Assembly (NCBI RefSeq): GCF_029258205.1
Contig: NZ_JARHZJ010000037.1
Coordinates: 1-37,242 of the forward strand
Source of the DNA: Clostridium sp.
GTDB lineage: Bacteria > Bacillota > Clostridia > Clostridiales > Clostridiaceae
Reading direction: 5' to 3'
DNA: 37,242 nucleotides
A program made the position numbers and the translations under genes. Positions within the stretch are counted from its first letter, which is position 1. The number at the start of each line of letters is the position of its first letter. A model generated the notes under the pieces. It made no database searches. It saw nothing but the letters and a program-made list of their open reading frames with translations, and had not been told where the DNA came from. Positions 25,393-35,868 of this stretch are shown here, one piece after another.

Positions 25393-25440
25393 TTAGTGTA
25401 TCTATGTATTATTCAATTAATACATATAATCTTAGTGTAT
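25393..25440. promoter_or_regulatory. Putative operator of the GntR-ABC operon
   Basis: TTAGTGTAT occurs twice (25393-25401, 25432-25440) around a perfect 9-bp inverted repeat TATGTATTA-N6-TAATACATA (25403-25426). The set lies between the -10 box and the first gene, a fitting place for autorepression by the YtrA-type GntR protein. Binding is inferred. Confidence 0.5.
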
Positions 25441-25467
25441 TATAACATTAGTACATATTCTTGTAAA
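25439..25467 (-). promoter_or_regulatory. Sigma-A promoter of the GntR-ABC operon
   Basis: Minus-strand TTTACA (25462-25467) and TATAAT (25439-25444) with a 17-bp spacer. The -10 overlaps one TTAGTGTAT element. Confidence 0.8.
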
Positions 25468-25509
25468 GATTTAACTTATATTTATTTTTATTATTTTAAA
25501 TATAAAAAA

Positions 25510-25539
25510 AATACTCTAGTCATTTCTAACTAGAGTATT
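25510..25539 (-). terminator. Terminator of the hrcA-grpE-dnaK-dnaJ operon
   Basis: A perfect 11-bp stem AATACTCTAGT / ACTAGAGTATT with an 8-nt loop, followed on the minus strand by T7. It lies 9 nt after the dnaJ stop. Confidence 0.88.
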
Positions 25540-25548
25540 TAAAATCAA

Positions 25549-26712
25549 TTAATTTTTATTTCTAAATTTTGAAAAGAATCCTTCATCTTTTTCATCTGTA
25601 TTATCAACTAATTCCCCAGATGCTTTCATGAATGCTTTTAACGCTTTTTCTTGTTCTTTATTTAGATGTTTTGGAACCTCTACTATCATATGAACGTATT
25701 GATTTCCTCTTCCTCCACCATTAACGTGAGGAACACCTTTTCCTTTTAATCTAAACTTAGTTCCTGGTTGAGTACCTGCTGGAACCTTGTATTTAACATT
25801 TCCGTCTACAGTTGGAACAGTTATCTCTGCTCCTAAAGCAGCCTTAGCCATACTTATCTTGTAATCATAGTAAATATCTGAACCTTCTCTTCTAAATATC
25901 TTAGATGGAGCAACATTTACTCTTATATATAAATCTCCTGCAGGACCATTATTAACACCGTGTTCTCCTTGTCCTCTTAAAGGTATTATGTTTCCAGTAT
26001 CTACACCTGCTGGTATCTTAACTGTTATCTTTCTATTCTTTCTAACAGTTCCTTTTCCTTTACAATCTGGACATGGATCTTCAATTACTTTACCTGTTCC
26101 ACCACATTGATCACAAGTTGTTGTAGATACAAAACTTCCTAAAGGAGTTTGTCTTTGAACTTTTATTTGACCTGAACCATTACATTTTGGACAAGTCTTA
26201 GGAGATGTACCTTCTTTAGCACCTGTACCATGGCAAGTTTCACAATTTTCAGTTCTAGTTATAGATATTTCTTTTTCACATCCAAATACAGCTTCTTCAA
26301 ATGTTATATTTAATCTATATTCTAAATCAGCACCTCTTTGCGGAGCATTTTTTCTTCTAGATGATCCGCCACCAAATCCGCCACCAAAGAATGATTCAAA
26401 AATATCTCCAAATCCGCCCATTTCTGAGAAGTCGAATCCACCAGCATCAAAGCCTCCAAATCCGCCACCACCGAAGCCACCGCTTCCATCGAAAGCAGCA
26501 TGACCAAATTGATCATATTTAGCTTTTTTATCAGGGTCTTTTAAAACATCATATGCTTCATTTACTTCTTTAAAATTCTCTTCCGCTTCCTTATCTCCAG
26601 GATTTCTATCCGGGTGATATTTCATAGCCATTTTTCTAAAAGCTCTTTTTATCTCATCATCTGAAGCACCTTTTTGAAGCCCAAGCACTTCATAATAATC
26701 TCTTTTAGCCAC
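25549..26712 (-). CDS. dnaJ: Chaperone DnaJ
   Basis: A 387-residue type I J-protein that stimulates DnaK ATPase and delivers substrates. The J domain (about 4-68) holds 'YHPDRNPGD' with the HPD motif. A Gly/Phe-rich linker (about 75-125) follows. Four CxxCxGxG zinc repeats are visible: [24 protein letters not shown] and CPDCKGKG. The C-terminal substrate domains follow. The start is GTG 26712 with AGGTGG about 9 nt upstream. A hairpin in the dnaK-dnaJ gap may lower its expression relative to dnaK. Confidence 0.97.
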   Translation of the reverse strand: MAKRDYYEVLGLQKGASDDEIKRAFRKMAMKYHPDRNPGDKEAEENFKEVNEAYDVLKDPDKKAKYDQFGHAAFDGSGGFGGGGFGGFDAGGFDFSEMGGFGDIFESFFGGGFGGGSSRRKNAPQRGADLEYRLNITFEEAVFGCEKEISITRTENCETCHGTGAKEGTSPKTCPKCNGSGQIKVQRQTPLGSFVSTTTCDQCGGTGKVIEDPCPDCKGKGTVRKNRKITVKIPAGVDTGNIIPLRGQGEHGVNNGPAGDLYIRVNVAPSKIFRREGSDIYYDYKISMAKAALGAEITVPTVDGNVKYKVPAGTQPGTKFRLKGKGVPHVNGGGRGNQYVHMIVEVPKHLNKEQEKALKAFMKASGELVDNTDEKDEGFFSKFRNKN

Positions 26713-26745
26713 TGTTATTCACCACCTATAAATTTACTTATAAAA

Positions 26746-26769
26746 AGGGAAGACTATTGAGCCTTCCCT
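26746..26769 (-). terminator. Hairpin in the dnaK-dnaJ gap (possible attenuator)
   Basis: AGGGAAG / CTTCCCT, 7 bp with a 10-nt loop, followed on the minus strand by TTTTT. It resembles a weak intrinsic terminator inside the operon. Confidence 0.6.
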
Positions 26770-26825
26770 CTATTAATTCTTTTTATATTATATCAAAGCT
26801 TTAAGTCTTATGATAGTTTTAATTA

Positions 26826-28697
<1,872 letters not shown>

Positions 28698-28732
28698 CTA
28701 TATTTAAATCTGTTAAATGCTAATTAATTAAA

Positions 28733-29359
28733 TTATTTAGTTACAGTTACCATTGAATGTCTGATAACCTTATCTCCTCTTTTGTATCCTTTTTGGAATA
28801 CTTGAGCTACTTGGTTTGGCTCTGCACCTTCTTGCTCCACAACCATCATTGCTTGATGTAATTCTGGATCAAAACCATCTTCTGTAGATATTTCTTCAAC
28901 TTGAAGTTTTTCTAAAGCATCTTCAAATTGTCTTACTGTCATTTCAACACCTTTTTTAAGATCTTCAACTGTTCCATCTACAGCTAAGGCTCTTTCTAAG
29001 TTATCTAATACTGGAAGCATTTTGATTAAAACATCTTCACATGCATCAGTATATATTCTTTCTTTTTCTTTATCTGTTCTTTTTCTGTAATTTTCATACT
29101 CTGCAGATATTCTTAATAATCTATCTTTTAAGGCCTCTAATTCATTTTCCAATTTCTTTGTTTTACTTTTAAACATAGTATTTTCTTCCTTTAAAGCCTT
29201 TAATTCTTCAAAATCAATAACTTTTTCATCAGCCTTAATATCTTCTGAAACTTCTTCTACCTCTTCATCAATATTAAAATTTTCAGCTTTTATTTCATTA
29301 TCTAATTCTTCTTGGATATTTTCCTTCAACTCTTCGTTAAAATCTTTATTATCCACCAT
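28733..29359 (-). CDS. grpE: Nucleotide exchange factor GrpE
   Basis: A 208-residue protein. The N-terminal ~60 residues are acidic and probably disordered, followed by a long coiled coil (about 60-120, including 'AEYENYRKRTDKEKERI') and the C-terminal beta domain ('PELHQAMMVVEQEG', 'VAQVFQKGYKRGDKVIRHSM'). It exchanges ADP on DnaK. ATG 29359 has GAGGTG about 10 nt upstream; a GTG one codon later is an alternative. It lies in the canonical hrcA-grpE-dnaK order. Confidence 0.96.
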   Translation of the reverse strand: MVDNKDFNEELKENIQEELDNEIKAENFNIDEEVEEVSEDIKADEKVIDFEELKALKEENTMFKSKTKKLENELEALKDRLLRISAEYENYRKRTDKEKERIYTDACEDVLIKMLPVLDNLERALAVDGTVEDLKKGVEMTVRQFEDALEKLQVEEISTEDGFDPELHQAMMVVEQEGAEPNQVAQVFQKGYKRGDKVIRHSMVTVTK

Positions 29360-29390
29360 AAAGCAGCTACACCTCTTCTCTTTTTTTACT

Positions 29391-30410
29391 TTACTTATTC
29401 TTTAAAGTTTCATTCAATTCTTTCATAACTTCAGTCATGATTGATAAGACTTTAGAATAATTTATCCTTCTAGGACCTATTAAAGCTATTGTACCTAAAG
29501 ATTTATCTCCTACGTGATATCCAGCTGATATTATGGAACATTCCTTTGCTTCTGGTATAAAGATTTCATCCCCTATCTTTACAGTCATATCATCACTATC
29601 ACTTATAAGTTCAGAAATACTTTTTTTATCATGTAAAAGCTCTAAAATCTCTTTAGCTTTATGAATATTATTATATTCAGGATAATTGAATATATTAATT
29701 GTACCTTCCAAGAATACCTCAGAAGTTTCATCACCTTTTAAGCTTTCATAAAGAGCAGTTAAAACTGCATTTACTATATCTTCATATCCGCTTAAAGCTC
29801 TATTGAGATTACTAATAACCTCTAAGTTTATTTGCTCAATAGTAAGGTTTTTAAGCCTTTCAGTTATTATCTTACTAATTTTAATAAGTTCTTCAGATAT
29901 AGGAACACTCTTTACTTTTATGACTGTATTTCTTATTACACCATTATCAGTTACTAAAACACATAAAATACTTAAATCATCAACCTTTAAAAGCTGAATT
30001 GATTTTACAAAACTCTTATGTACTGAAGGTGCTTTAACTATACAAGTCATTTTAGTAAGTTCCGATAGAAGAGCACTAGTTTGTTTAATTATTTTATCAA
30101 CTTCGTACAAGGTTCCATCTATTATTGAATCTCTAATAAGCCCTTCCTCTTCAGAGGATAATCTTTCGAATTCAATCATTCTATCAACATATAATCTATA
30201 TCCTCTGCTTGATGGAATTCTTCCTGCCGAAGTGTGAGGCTGTTCTAAAAATCCCATATCCTCTAAGTCAGCCATTTCATTTCTTATAGTAGCTGAACTT
30301 ACTCCAAGATTATATTTTTTAGCGATAGTTCTTGAACCAACAGGCTCTCCAGTTGATATATAGTCTTGAATTATAGCTCTTAATATTTGAAGCTTTCTAT
30401 CGTCTATCAC
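29391..30410 (-). CDS. hrcA: Heat-inducible repressor HrcA
   Basis: A 339-residue repressor from GTG 30410, with AGAGGTG 6 nt upstream; the alternative GTG 30437 would put the start within the CIRCE operator. The start '[18 protein letters not shown]' lines up with HrcA N-termini. The winged HTH has '[20 protein letters not shown]' and '[20 protein letters not shown]'. The C-terminal GAF-like domain ends with '[17 protein letters not shown]'. HrcA binds CIRCE and is helped to fold by GroEL. It heads the dnaK operon. Confidence 0.96.
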   Translation of the reverse strand: MIDDRKLQILRAIIQDYISTGEPVGSRTIAKKYNLGVSSATIRNEMADLEDMGFLEQPHTSAGRIPSSRGYRLYVDRMIEFERLSSEEEGLIRDSIIDGTLYEVDKIIKQTSALLSELTKMTCIVKAPSVHKSFVKSIQLLKVDDLSILCVLVTDNGVIRNTVIKVKSVPISEELIKISKIITERLKNLTIEQINLEVISNLNRALSGYEDIVNAVLTALYESLKGDETSEVFLEGTINIFNYPEYNNIHKAKEILELLHDKKSISELISDSDDMTVKIGDEIFIPEAKECSIISAGYHVGDKSLGTIALIGPRRINYSKVLSIMTEVMKELNETLKNK

Positions 30411-30426
30411 TAATCTCACCTCTTTA

Positions 30427-30453
30427 TTAGCACTCACTCTTAACGAGTGCTAA
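30427..30453. promoter_or_regulatory. CIRCE operator of the dnaK operon
   Basis: TTAGCACTC-N9-GAGTGCTAA, a perfect match to the CIRCE consensus bound by HrcA. It lies between the sigma-A promoter and the hrcA GTG. Confidence 0.98.
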
Positions 30454-30466
30454 CTAGTACACTATT

Positions 30467-30495
30467 AATATATTACTTACCAAGTTTTTTGTCAA
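30467..30495 (-). promoter_or_regulatory. Sigma-A promoter of hrcA-grpE-dnaK-dnaJ
   Basis: Minus-strand TTGACA (30490-30495) and TATATT (30467-30472) with a 17-bp spacer, just upstream of CIRCE. Confidence 0.85.
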
Positions 30496-30603
30496 TTTCA
30501 TTTTTAATCATTTCTAATGAAAAATTTGAATTTTATCCTATTTATTCTTTAATATCTTTATTTTTCTTTTATTTACTTCAATTTATAACTTATTTTTTTA
30601 GTT

Positions 30604-31737
30604 TTATAATAAAAAATCAGCCATTATTACATTTGATATTTCTATGCCTTTTTCACTAAGAAAAATTCTTCTTGACTCTCTTATTAAAAGCCCTTCATCT
30701 AAATACTTATTTAGTATATCTCCATAAACGTCATTTATATTCATACTAAATCTCTTTTTAAATTCAGTTTCATCTATTCCATTAATTTTTCTAAGTCCCA
30801 TAAACATAAATTCTTCCATATTATCATTTTTTGAATTATTTATTACCTCTTCTATAGCTTTTCCTTTCTCATTAATAGAATTTATATATTTCTCAATACT
30901 ACTTATGTTTTTAATTCTTTTTCCATTAACATAAGAAGCTGCTGCTGACCCTACTCCTATCCAGTTATCCATATTCCAATATGCTAAATTATGTCTACAT
31001 TCTTTTCCCTCTTTAGCATAATTAGAAATTTCATATTGATTAAATCCATTTTCTTCTAAAATTTCTTTTGCTAAATGGTACATTTTTCTCTCTTCTTCTT
31101 CAGTTGGTATCTTTAATTTATCATTTTCATATAAATTATAAAAAGCAGTTCCTTCTTCTATAATTAAACTATATGCTGATATATGTGCTGGTTCTAAAGA
31201 TATTATCTCTCTTAAAGTCTCTTCCCATTCATTTAATGTTTGATTTGGTAACCCAAACATTAAATCAACATTTATGTTATTAAAACCAACCTTTTTAGCT
31301 AATAAAAAATTTTCTTTAAAGGTTTTGTAATTATGTATTCTTCCAAGTCCTTCAAGAAGATTATCCTGCTTAGCTTGAAGCCCAATACTAATTCTATTCA
31401 CTCCATACTTCTTCATCACTTCTAACTTTTCTTCCGTTAAATTTCCTGGATTACACTCCATAGAGTACTCTACATCTTTTGCCATATTAAACTTAGCTAC
31501 TTCTCTTAATAAAGATTCTAATTCATAAGCCTCTAAAACACTTGGTGTTCCTCCTCCAATAAATATAGTTTTTATTTCTAAATTATTATTTTTTTCTCTT
31601 AGATTTATTATTTCCTTATTTAAAGCCTCTATATAGTCCTTTCTTAAATGATCTTTCCTAGCAAAGGAAGGAAAGTCACAATAAAGGCATTTTTGTGCAC
31701 AAAAAGGAATGTGTATATATAACGAAATTTTATCCAT
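30604..31737 (-). CDS. hemW: HemW-like radical-SAM protein (heme chaperone family)
   Basis: A 377-residue radical-SAM protein, formerly called coproporphyrinogen oxidase-like. The [4Fe-4S] motif is CAQKCLYC near residues 14-21, followed by 'IFIGGGTPSVL', 'SMECNPGNL' and 'RISIGLQAKQDN'. The CxxxCxxC without a fourth nearby Cys (next residues DFPSF) marks HemW rather than the HemN oxidase; HemW binds heme and is proposed to deliver it to enzymes. GGAGGT is 8 nt before ATG 31737. It sits between lepA and hrcA as in many Firmicutes. The organism's need for heme delivery is unclear. Confidence 0.92.
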   Translation of the reverse strand: MDKISLYIHIPFCAQKCLYCDFPSFARKDHLRKDYIEALNKEIINLREKNNNLEIKTIFIGGGTPSVLEAYELESLLREVAKFNMAKDVEYSMECNPGNLTEEKLEVMKKYGVNRISIGLQAKQDNLLEGLGRIHNYKTFKENFLLAKKVGFNNINVDLMFGLPNQTLNEWEETLREIISLEPAHISAYSLIIEEGTAFYNLYENDKLKIPTEEEERKMYHLAKEILEENGFNQYEISNYAKEGKECRHNLAYWNMDNWIGVGSAAASYVNGKRIKNISSIEKYINSINEKGKAIEEVINNSKNDNMEEFMFMGLRKINGIDETEFKKRFSMNINDVYGDILNKYLDEGLLIRESRRIFLSEKGIEISNVIMADFLL

Positions 31738-31850
31738 AATTAATTACCTCCATGTAAAACCAATAGACTTTATAACTAATATAAAAATAAATTCTATTAG
31801 TTAAGTACAAATATTATTAGTTATCATTCTTTCTTTCATATTACAACAAA

Positions 31851-31882
31851 AAAAGTCATGAGTGAATAAACCCATGACTTTT
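31851..31882 (-). terminator. Terminator of the mini L25-like gene
   Basis: AAAAGTCATG / CATGACTTTT, a perfect 10-bp stem with a 12-nt loop, extended by a T-run on the minus strand. The rest of 31,738-31,918 is AT-rich and must hold the hemW promoter, but I could not assign one. Confidence 0.85.
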
Positions 31883-31918
31883 ATATGATTCTTTCACAAA
31901 TAAAAATAGTCTAAACTT

Positions 31919-32188
31919 TTATTTTTCTCTTAAATTTATATTTATAGCATTGTGAACTAATAAATCTCTTTGAACTTCTATAATTGAAGTTTTTATTACT
32001 TCTCCATCTAAATTTATATCCAAATCACTATGATCTCCATAATTAGTTAAAAACTTATCTAAGTCAGAAAGTTTAATACTTATAGAAATATTATCTCCAT
32101 TTTTTCTATTTATAACACCAGTTGCTTTTCCATTATTTCTAATCTTTCTACACTTAATTTTAGCATCTCTCTTATTAGCTTCTAACAT
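31919..32188 (-). CDS. Small stand-alone protein resembling the L25/Ctc N-terminal domain
   Basis: An 89-residue basic protein. Its layout fits the 5S rRNA-binding domain of ribosomal protein L25: a start 'MLEANKRDAKIKCRKIRNN' followed by 'GKATGVINRKNGD' (L25: 'R..G..PGV+YG'), then 'ISIKLSDLDKFL', and the end 'IIEVQRDLLVHNAININL' (L25: 'I.EVQRDP....+.H+DF'). The C-terminal domain of Ctc proteins is absent. AGGAGAGG is 7 nt before ATG. It is monocistronic between lepA and hemW terminators, with a palindrome directly upstream. The L25 assignment is by eye; some family-typical residues (PGVIYG) are changed. Confidence 0.65.
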   Translation of the reverse strand: MLEANKRDAKIKCRKIRNNGKATGVINRKNGDNISISIKLSDLDKFLTNYGDHSDLDINLDGEVIKTSIIEVQRDLLVHNAININLREK

Positions 32189-32208
32189 AAGAATACCTCT
32201 CCTACTTT

Positions 32209-32241
32209 CAATATATTTATAAATTTACTATAAATATATTG
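32209..32241. promoter_or_regulatory. Long palindrome in the leader of the L25-like gene
   Basis: CAATATATTTATA (32209-32221) and TATAAATATATTG (32229-32241) form a perfect 13-bp inverted repeat with a 7-nt loop, extendable by about 4 bp with a G-U pair. It ends just before the AGGAGAGG ribosome binding site and could be an operator or an mRNA hairpin. Confidence 0.6.
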
Positions 32242-32376
32242 AGAGTATTTCTTTTTAATGACTAAATAAAAAATATTTGTTTGGTAAATTTAAATTAAGC
32301 AATAATTTAAAAATATAAATAATATTAAAATAAATATATGTATATAAAGCTTCTAAAAATATAATTAATAAAAAAA

Positions 32377-32412
32377 GGCAATGATGAATACTTAACAATA
32401 TTCATCATTGCC
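32377..32412 (-). terminator. Terminator of lepA
   Basis: GGCAATGATGAATA / TATTCATCATTGCC, a perfect 14-bp stem with an 8-nt loop, then a T7 run on the minus strand. It lies about 20 nt after the lepA stop. Between it and 32,241 the sequence is very AT-rich without a promoter I can call. Confidence 0.92.
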
Positions 32413-32431
32413 TCTCTATAAAGAAAATTAG

Positions 32432-34234
32432 TTAGTCAACTTTTAAAACTGACATAAATGCTTCTTGAGGAACTTCAACCGTTCCTAATTGTCTCATTCT
32501 CTTCTTACCTTCTTTTTGTTTTTCAAGAAGTTTTTTCTTTCTTGAAATATCTCCTCCATAACACTTAGCTAATACGTCTTTTCTCATAGCTTTAACAGTT
32601 TCTCTAGCTATAATTTTTGAACCTATAGCTGCTTGAATTGGAACTTCAAACATGTGTCTTGGAATGATTTCTTTAAGTTTTTCAGCTATAGCTCTACCTC
32701 TTTGATAAGCCTTAACTTCTGGAACTATCATAGATAAAGCATCTACATTATCTCCATTTAATAAAATATCTAACTTAACAAGTTTTGATTGCTCATATCC
32801 TTTTAATTCATAATCTAATGAAGCATATCCTCTTGTTTTTGATTTAAGAGTATCAAAGAAATCATATACTATTTCATTTAATGGAATTTCATAATGTATA
32901 ACAACTCTTGTTTCCTCTAAGTATTGCATATCTATAAATTTACCTCTTCTATCTTGGCATAATTCCATTACAGCTCCAGTATAATCAGTTGGAGTTATAA
33001 TTGAAGCCTTAACAACAGGCTCTTCCATATATGCAATTTCTGTCATTGGAGGAAGGTTTGTTGGGTTTGTTAAATCAAAAGATTCTCCATTTGTCTTAGT
33101 TACTTTGTATATAACTGATGGTGCAGTTGTAATTATATCTAAGTTAAATTCTCTTTCAATTCTCTCTTGGATTATTTCCATATGCAATAATCCTAAGAAT
33201 CCACATCTAAATCCAAATCCTAAAGCTACTGATGTTTCTGGTTCAAATGATAATGCAGCATCATTTATTTGAAGCTTTTCTAATGCTTCTTTTAACTCTT
33301 CATACTTAGCTCCATCAACTGGGTATATACCTGAGTAAACCATTGGTATAGCTGGTTTATATCCTGGCAATGCCTCTTCTGTTGGTCTAGTTGCCTCTGT
33401 TACAGTATCACCTACTCTGGCATCTCTAACATTCTTTATTGAAGCTGTTATGTATCCAACTTCCCCTGCACTTAATCCTTCTTTTAATGACATTAAAGCT
33501 GGTGTAAATACTCCAGTCTCAACTACTTCATAAACCTTACCTGTTGACATTAGTTTAATTTTTGTTCCTGGTTTAACCTTACCATCTTTAACTCTTATAT
33601 GACATACAACTCCTTTGTAACTATCATAGTATGAGTCAAATATTAAAGCCTTAAGTGGTGCATCCTCGTCACCCTCTGGTGCTGGAATTTTTTCAACTAT
33701 CTCTTCTAAAACATCTTCTATATTTAATCCTGTTTTAGCTGATACTAAAGGTGCATCCTCTGCTTCTATCCCAATAACATCTTCTATTTCTTGCTTTATT
33801 TCATCTGGTCTAGCACTAGCTAAGTCAACCTTATTTATAACAGGTACTATTTCTAAATCATTATCTAATGCTAAGTAACAGTTTGCTAAAGTTTGAGCTT
33901 GTATTCCCTGAGTAGCGTCTACTACAAGTATAGCGCCTTCACAAGCTGCTAAACTTCTTGAAACCTCATATGTAAAGTCTACATGACCTGGAGTATCTAT
34001 AAGATTTAATATATATTCTTCTCCGTTCTCTCTCTTATAGATAAGTCTTGCTGCTTGAGACTTTATTGTTATTCCTCTTTCTTTTTCAAGCTCCATAGTA
34101 TCTAATACTTGCTGTTCCATTTCCCTTTGAGTTAATGTTCCAGTCTTCTCCAAAAGTCTATCTGCTAATGTTGATTTACCATGATCTATATGAGCTACGA
34201 TTGAAAAGTTTCTTATATACTTCTTTTTATCCAT
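32432..34234 (-). CDS. lepA: Elongation factor 4 (LepA)
   Basis: A 600-residue translational GTPase, the normal length. The G domain shows [15 protein letters not shown] (G1), 'GITIKSQAA' (G2), DTPGHVDF (G3) and NKVDL (G4). The C-terminus has the LepA-specific domain with '[20 protein letters not shown]' and '[20 protein letters not shown]'. EF4 acts on ribosomes during initiation or back-translocation; the details are debated. It has its own promoter, and its leader can form a hairpin that includes part of the ribosome binding region. Confidence 0.97.
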   Translation of the reverse strand: MDKKKYIRNFSIVAHIDHGKSTLADRLLEKTGTLTQREMEQQVLDTMELEKERGITIKSQAARLIYKRENGEEYILNLIDTPGHVDFTYEVSRSLAACEGAILVVDATQGIQAQTLANCYLALDNDLEIVPVINKVDLASARPDEIKQEIEDVIGIEAEDAPLVSAKTGLNIEDVLEEIVEKIPAPEGDEDAPLKALIFDSYYDSYKGVVCHIRVKDGKVKPGTKIKLMSTGKVYEVVETGVFTPALMSLKEGLSAGEVGYITASIKNVRDARVGDTVTEATRPTEEALPGYKPAIPMVYSGIYPVDGAKYEELKEALEKLQINDAALSFEPETSVALGFGFRCGFLGLLHMEIIQERIEREFNLDIITTAPSVIYKVTKTNGESFDLTNPTNLPPMTEIAYMEEPVVKASIITPTDYTGAVMELCQDRRGKFIDMQYLEETRVVIHYEIPLNEIVYDFFDTLKSKTRGYASLDYELKGYEQSKLVKLDILLNGDNVDALSMIVPEVKAYQRGRAIAEKLKEIIPRHMFEVPIQAAIGSKIIARETVKAMRKDVLAKCYGGDISRKKKLLEKQKEGKKRMRQLGTVEVPQEAFMSVLKVD

Positions 34235-34238
34235 ATCT

Positions 34239-34280
34239 AAACCTGTTCTCCAAACTATTTAAAAAGTTTTTGAACAGTTT
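34239..34280 (-). promoter_or_regulatory. Leader hairpin of lepA
   Basis: AAACTGTTC and GAACAGGTTT (minus strand) can pair with one bulge, enclosing an inner AAACT / AGTTT pair. The 3' arm includes the AGG that best serves as ribosome binding site 7 nt before ATG. Confidence 0.4.
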
Positions 34281-34312
34281 TCACCCCCACATTGTAGAAT
34301 AAGTCAAGTTAC

Positions 34313-34343
34313 ATTATATCACAACATGCCATTAAACTGTCAA
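34313..34343 (-). promoter_or_regulatory. Promoter of lepA
   Basis: Minus-strand TTGACA (34338-34343) and TATAAT (34313-34318) with a 19-bp spacer, compensated by an extended -10 (TGA-TATAAT). About 75 nt upstream of the lepA ATG. Confidence 0.7.
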
Positions 34344-34354
34344 TATGCTTTACT

Positions 34355-34717
34355 TTACATTATTATATAGTTTCCTATAAATTCATTAATATCATTGATT
34401 AATTTATTTACTAAATTAAAAGTCCCAATTAATATATTACCAAATAACCCTTTATTTAAGTTTAAAGTATATTCTTTAAAAACTAAGTAAACCTCATCTT
34501 TATTTTTATATATTTTTACTGGGCTATTATCTTCACTAAATATAGTTAAATCCATACCAGTTTCTTCTTTTATTTTATCATAATCCACTTTTTCACTTAA
34601 TTCATAATTTTGATTATTAAACGCCTCTGTATTCTCTATATTAACTCCAATAAGTCCCCAAGAAATTATAGAAAAAATCATTATGCTAAGTGTTAGTATT
34701 ATCATAAATTTTTTCAA
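34355..34717 (-). CDS. Small membrane-anchored protein downstream of spoIIP, unknown function
   Basis: A 120-residue protein from TTG 34717, which has GGGGGTG 7 nt upstream; the ATG at 34759 is before that site and would add a 14-residue non-hydrophobic stretch. One N-terminal membrane segment or signal peptide ('MIILTLSIMIFSIISWGLIG') is followed by about 90 residues outside, with 'YDKIKEETGMDLTIFSED' and a hydrophobic C-terminal helix. It lies 54 nt after spoIIP on the same strand, so a sporulation link is possible. I do not recognise a family. Confidence 0.72.
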   Translation of the reverse strand: MKKFMIILTLSIMIFSIISWGLIGVNIENTEAFNNQNYELSEKVDYDKIKEETGMDLTIFSEDNSPVKIYKNKDEVYLVFKEYTLNLNKGLFGNILIGTFNLVNKLINDINEFIGNYIIM

Positions 34718-34771
34718 AATAAAACACCCCCATAGATTACTATCTATAAGGATGTTCAAAATTCTTATATT

Positions 34772-35857
34772 TTATTCACTTTTTCCGTTTAATTCTTCTG
34801 CTATTAATCTAGCTATATACTTTGCTGTAGCTTGAGATTCAGCTGAGGTATTAACTTCAGCACCAACCTCAATTAGCATTGACCTTTTACTAAAATCTTG
34901 GTTAAATGCATTTTGTCCTCTATTATACTTAAAAGTTTCCTGTCTTCTTAAAATATCTGGAAAAAGCTCATTAGCTTTATTAATAAATTTGTAAGCTAAT
35001 TCTTCTGAATCATTAAAATATTTATTATTTTTAGTTGTTACAAACATAATTTTTGCAATGGATTCATTATTAACATTTGCTATCATATGTTTTCTATTAT
35101 TCTCTCCAACAGAATCTCTATGAAGATCTAATATAAGCTTAAAATCATCATATTGATTTGTATATTTTTTAACTGTCTCTCTAGATTTATTGTAAGATTG
35201 CTCATATGAAGCTGAGTGATTTGTTTTATCGTGAATTACTGATATACCATAATTTTCTTCAAGTTCTTTTGTAACTAAAGACCCAACCCCAACTACGTTA
35301 TGCTCTTCATTATTTGAAGTTGTCTCCTCAGCATATCCCTCTGAATTATGAGTATGATAAATAAGAACCTCTGGTTTAGACTGATCTAGTTCCTTTTTTA
35401 AACTTGGATTATAAACTTCACTATTTTTACTGGCTTCTAATTCACCATTTTCATTACGTTCTTCCTCAGAAACTATATCTATACTATCTTTATTTAAATC
35501 AAATGAAGATACTTTTTCAGCAAAAACATGATTAACTTTATCAATTGAAGCGATTTTATTTACTGAACCAAAGTAAGGTACTTCATTCATTACTAACTCT
35601 ATCGGATCTAGAGGCTTTATATTTAAAGTTTCTAAGGCTAAACTTTTTAATGTAATATTACTTTCTAAATAAGCATTCTCATCGTAATATGTTCCTTTTG
35701 CAACAGGCATCCCTGCATTTAAAAGTTGTATATATGATAAATTCTCTCTCATATCTTTACTTGCCGCAATCTTCATAAATCTAAACATAAATATTACTAA
35801 TAAAGATAAAAGAACAATCACTCCTATTGGTATCTCTCTTTTATTAATACCTCTCAC
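34772..35857 (-). CDS. spoIIP: Stage II sporulation protein P
   Basis: A 361-residue cell-wall hydrolase of the SpoIIDMP engulfment machinery, acting as amidase and endopeptidase on peptidoglycan. An N-terminal membrane anchor (about residues 13-30) precedes the SpoIIP domain, with 'VLIYHTHNSEGYAE' (zinc-type His and Glu), 'LILDLHRDSVGEN' and 'RSMLIEVGAEVNT'. Start is GTG 35857 with GGGAGGGG 5 nt upstream, next to a hairpin. It follows gpr, the conserved order; transcription by readthrough from gpr plus a mother-cell promoter is the Bacillus model. Confidence 0.96.
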   Translation of the reverse strand: MRGINKREIPIGVIVLLSLLVIFMFRFMKIAASKDMRENLSYIQLLNAGMPVAKGTYYDENAYLESNITLKSLALETLNIKPLDPIELVMNEVPYFGSVNKIASIDKVNHVFAEKVSSFDLNKDSIDIVSEEERNENGELEASKNSEVYNPSLKKELDQSKPEVLIYHTHNSEGYAEETTSNNEEHNVVGVGSLVTKELEENYGISVIHDKTNHSASYEQSYNKSRETVKKYTNQYDDFKLILDLHRDSVGENNRKHMIANVNNESIAKIMFVTTKNNKYFNDSEELAYKFINKANELFPDILRRQETFKYNRGQNAFNQDFSKRSMLIEVGAEVNTSAESQATAKYIARLIAEELNGKSE

Positions 35858-35868
35858 ATTATCCCCTC

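Noticed and set aside
26322-26516. Frame within dnaJ overlapping the Gly/Phe-rich region
   Set aside because: Alternate frame of a low-complexity GGN/TTY codon region.
30447-30659. Hydrophobic 70-residue plus-strand frame between hemW and hrcA
   Set aside because: It starts inside CIRCE, covers the hrcA promoter on the other strand, and runs into hemW; its hydrophobicity comes from T-rich sequence.
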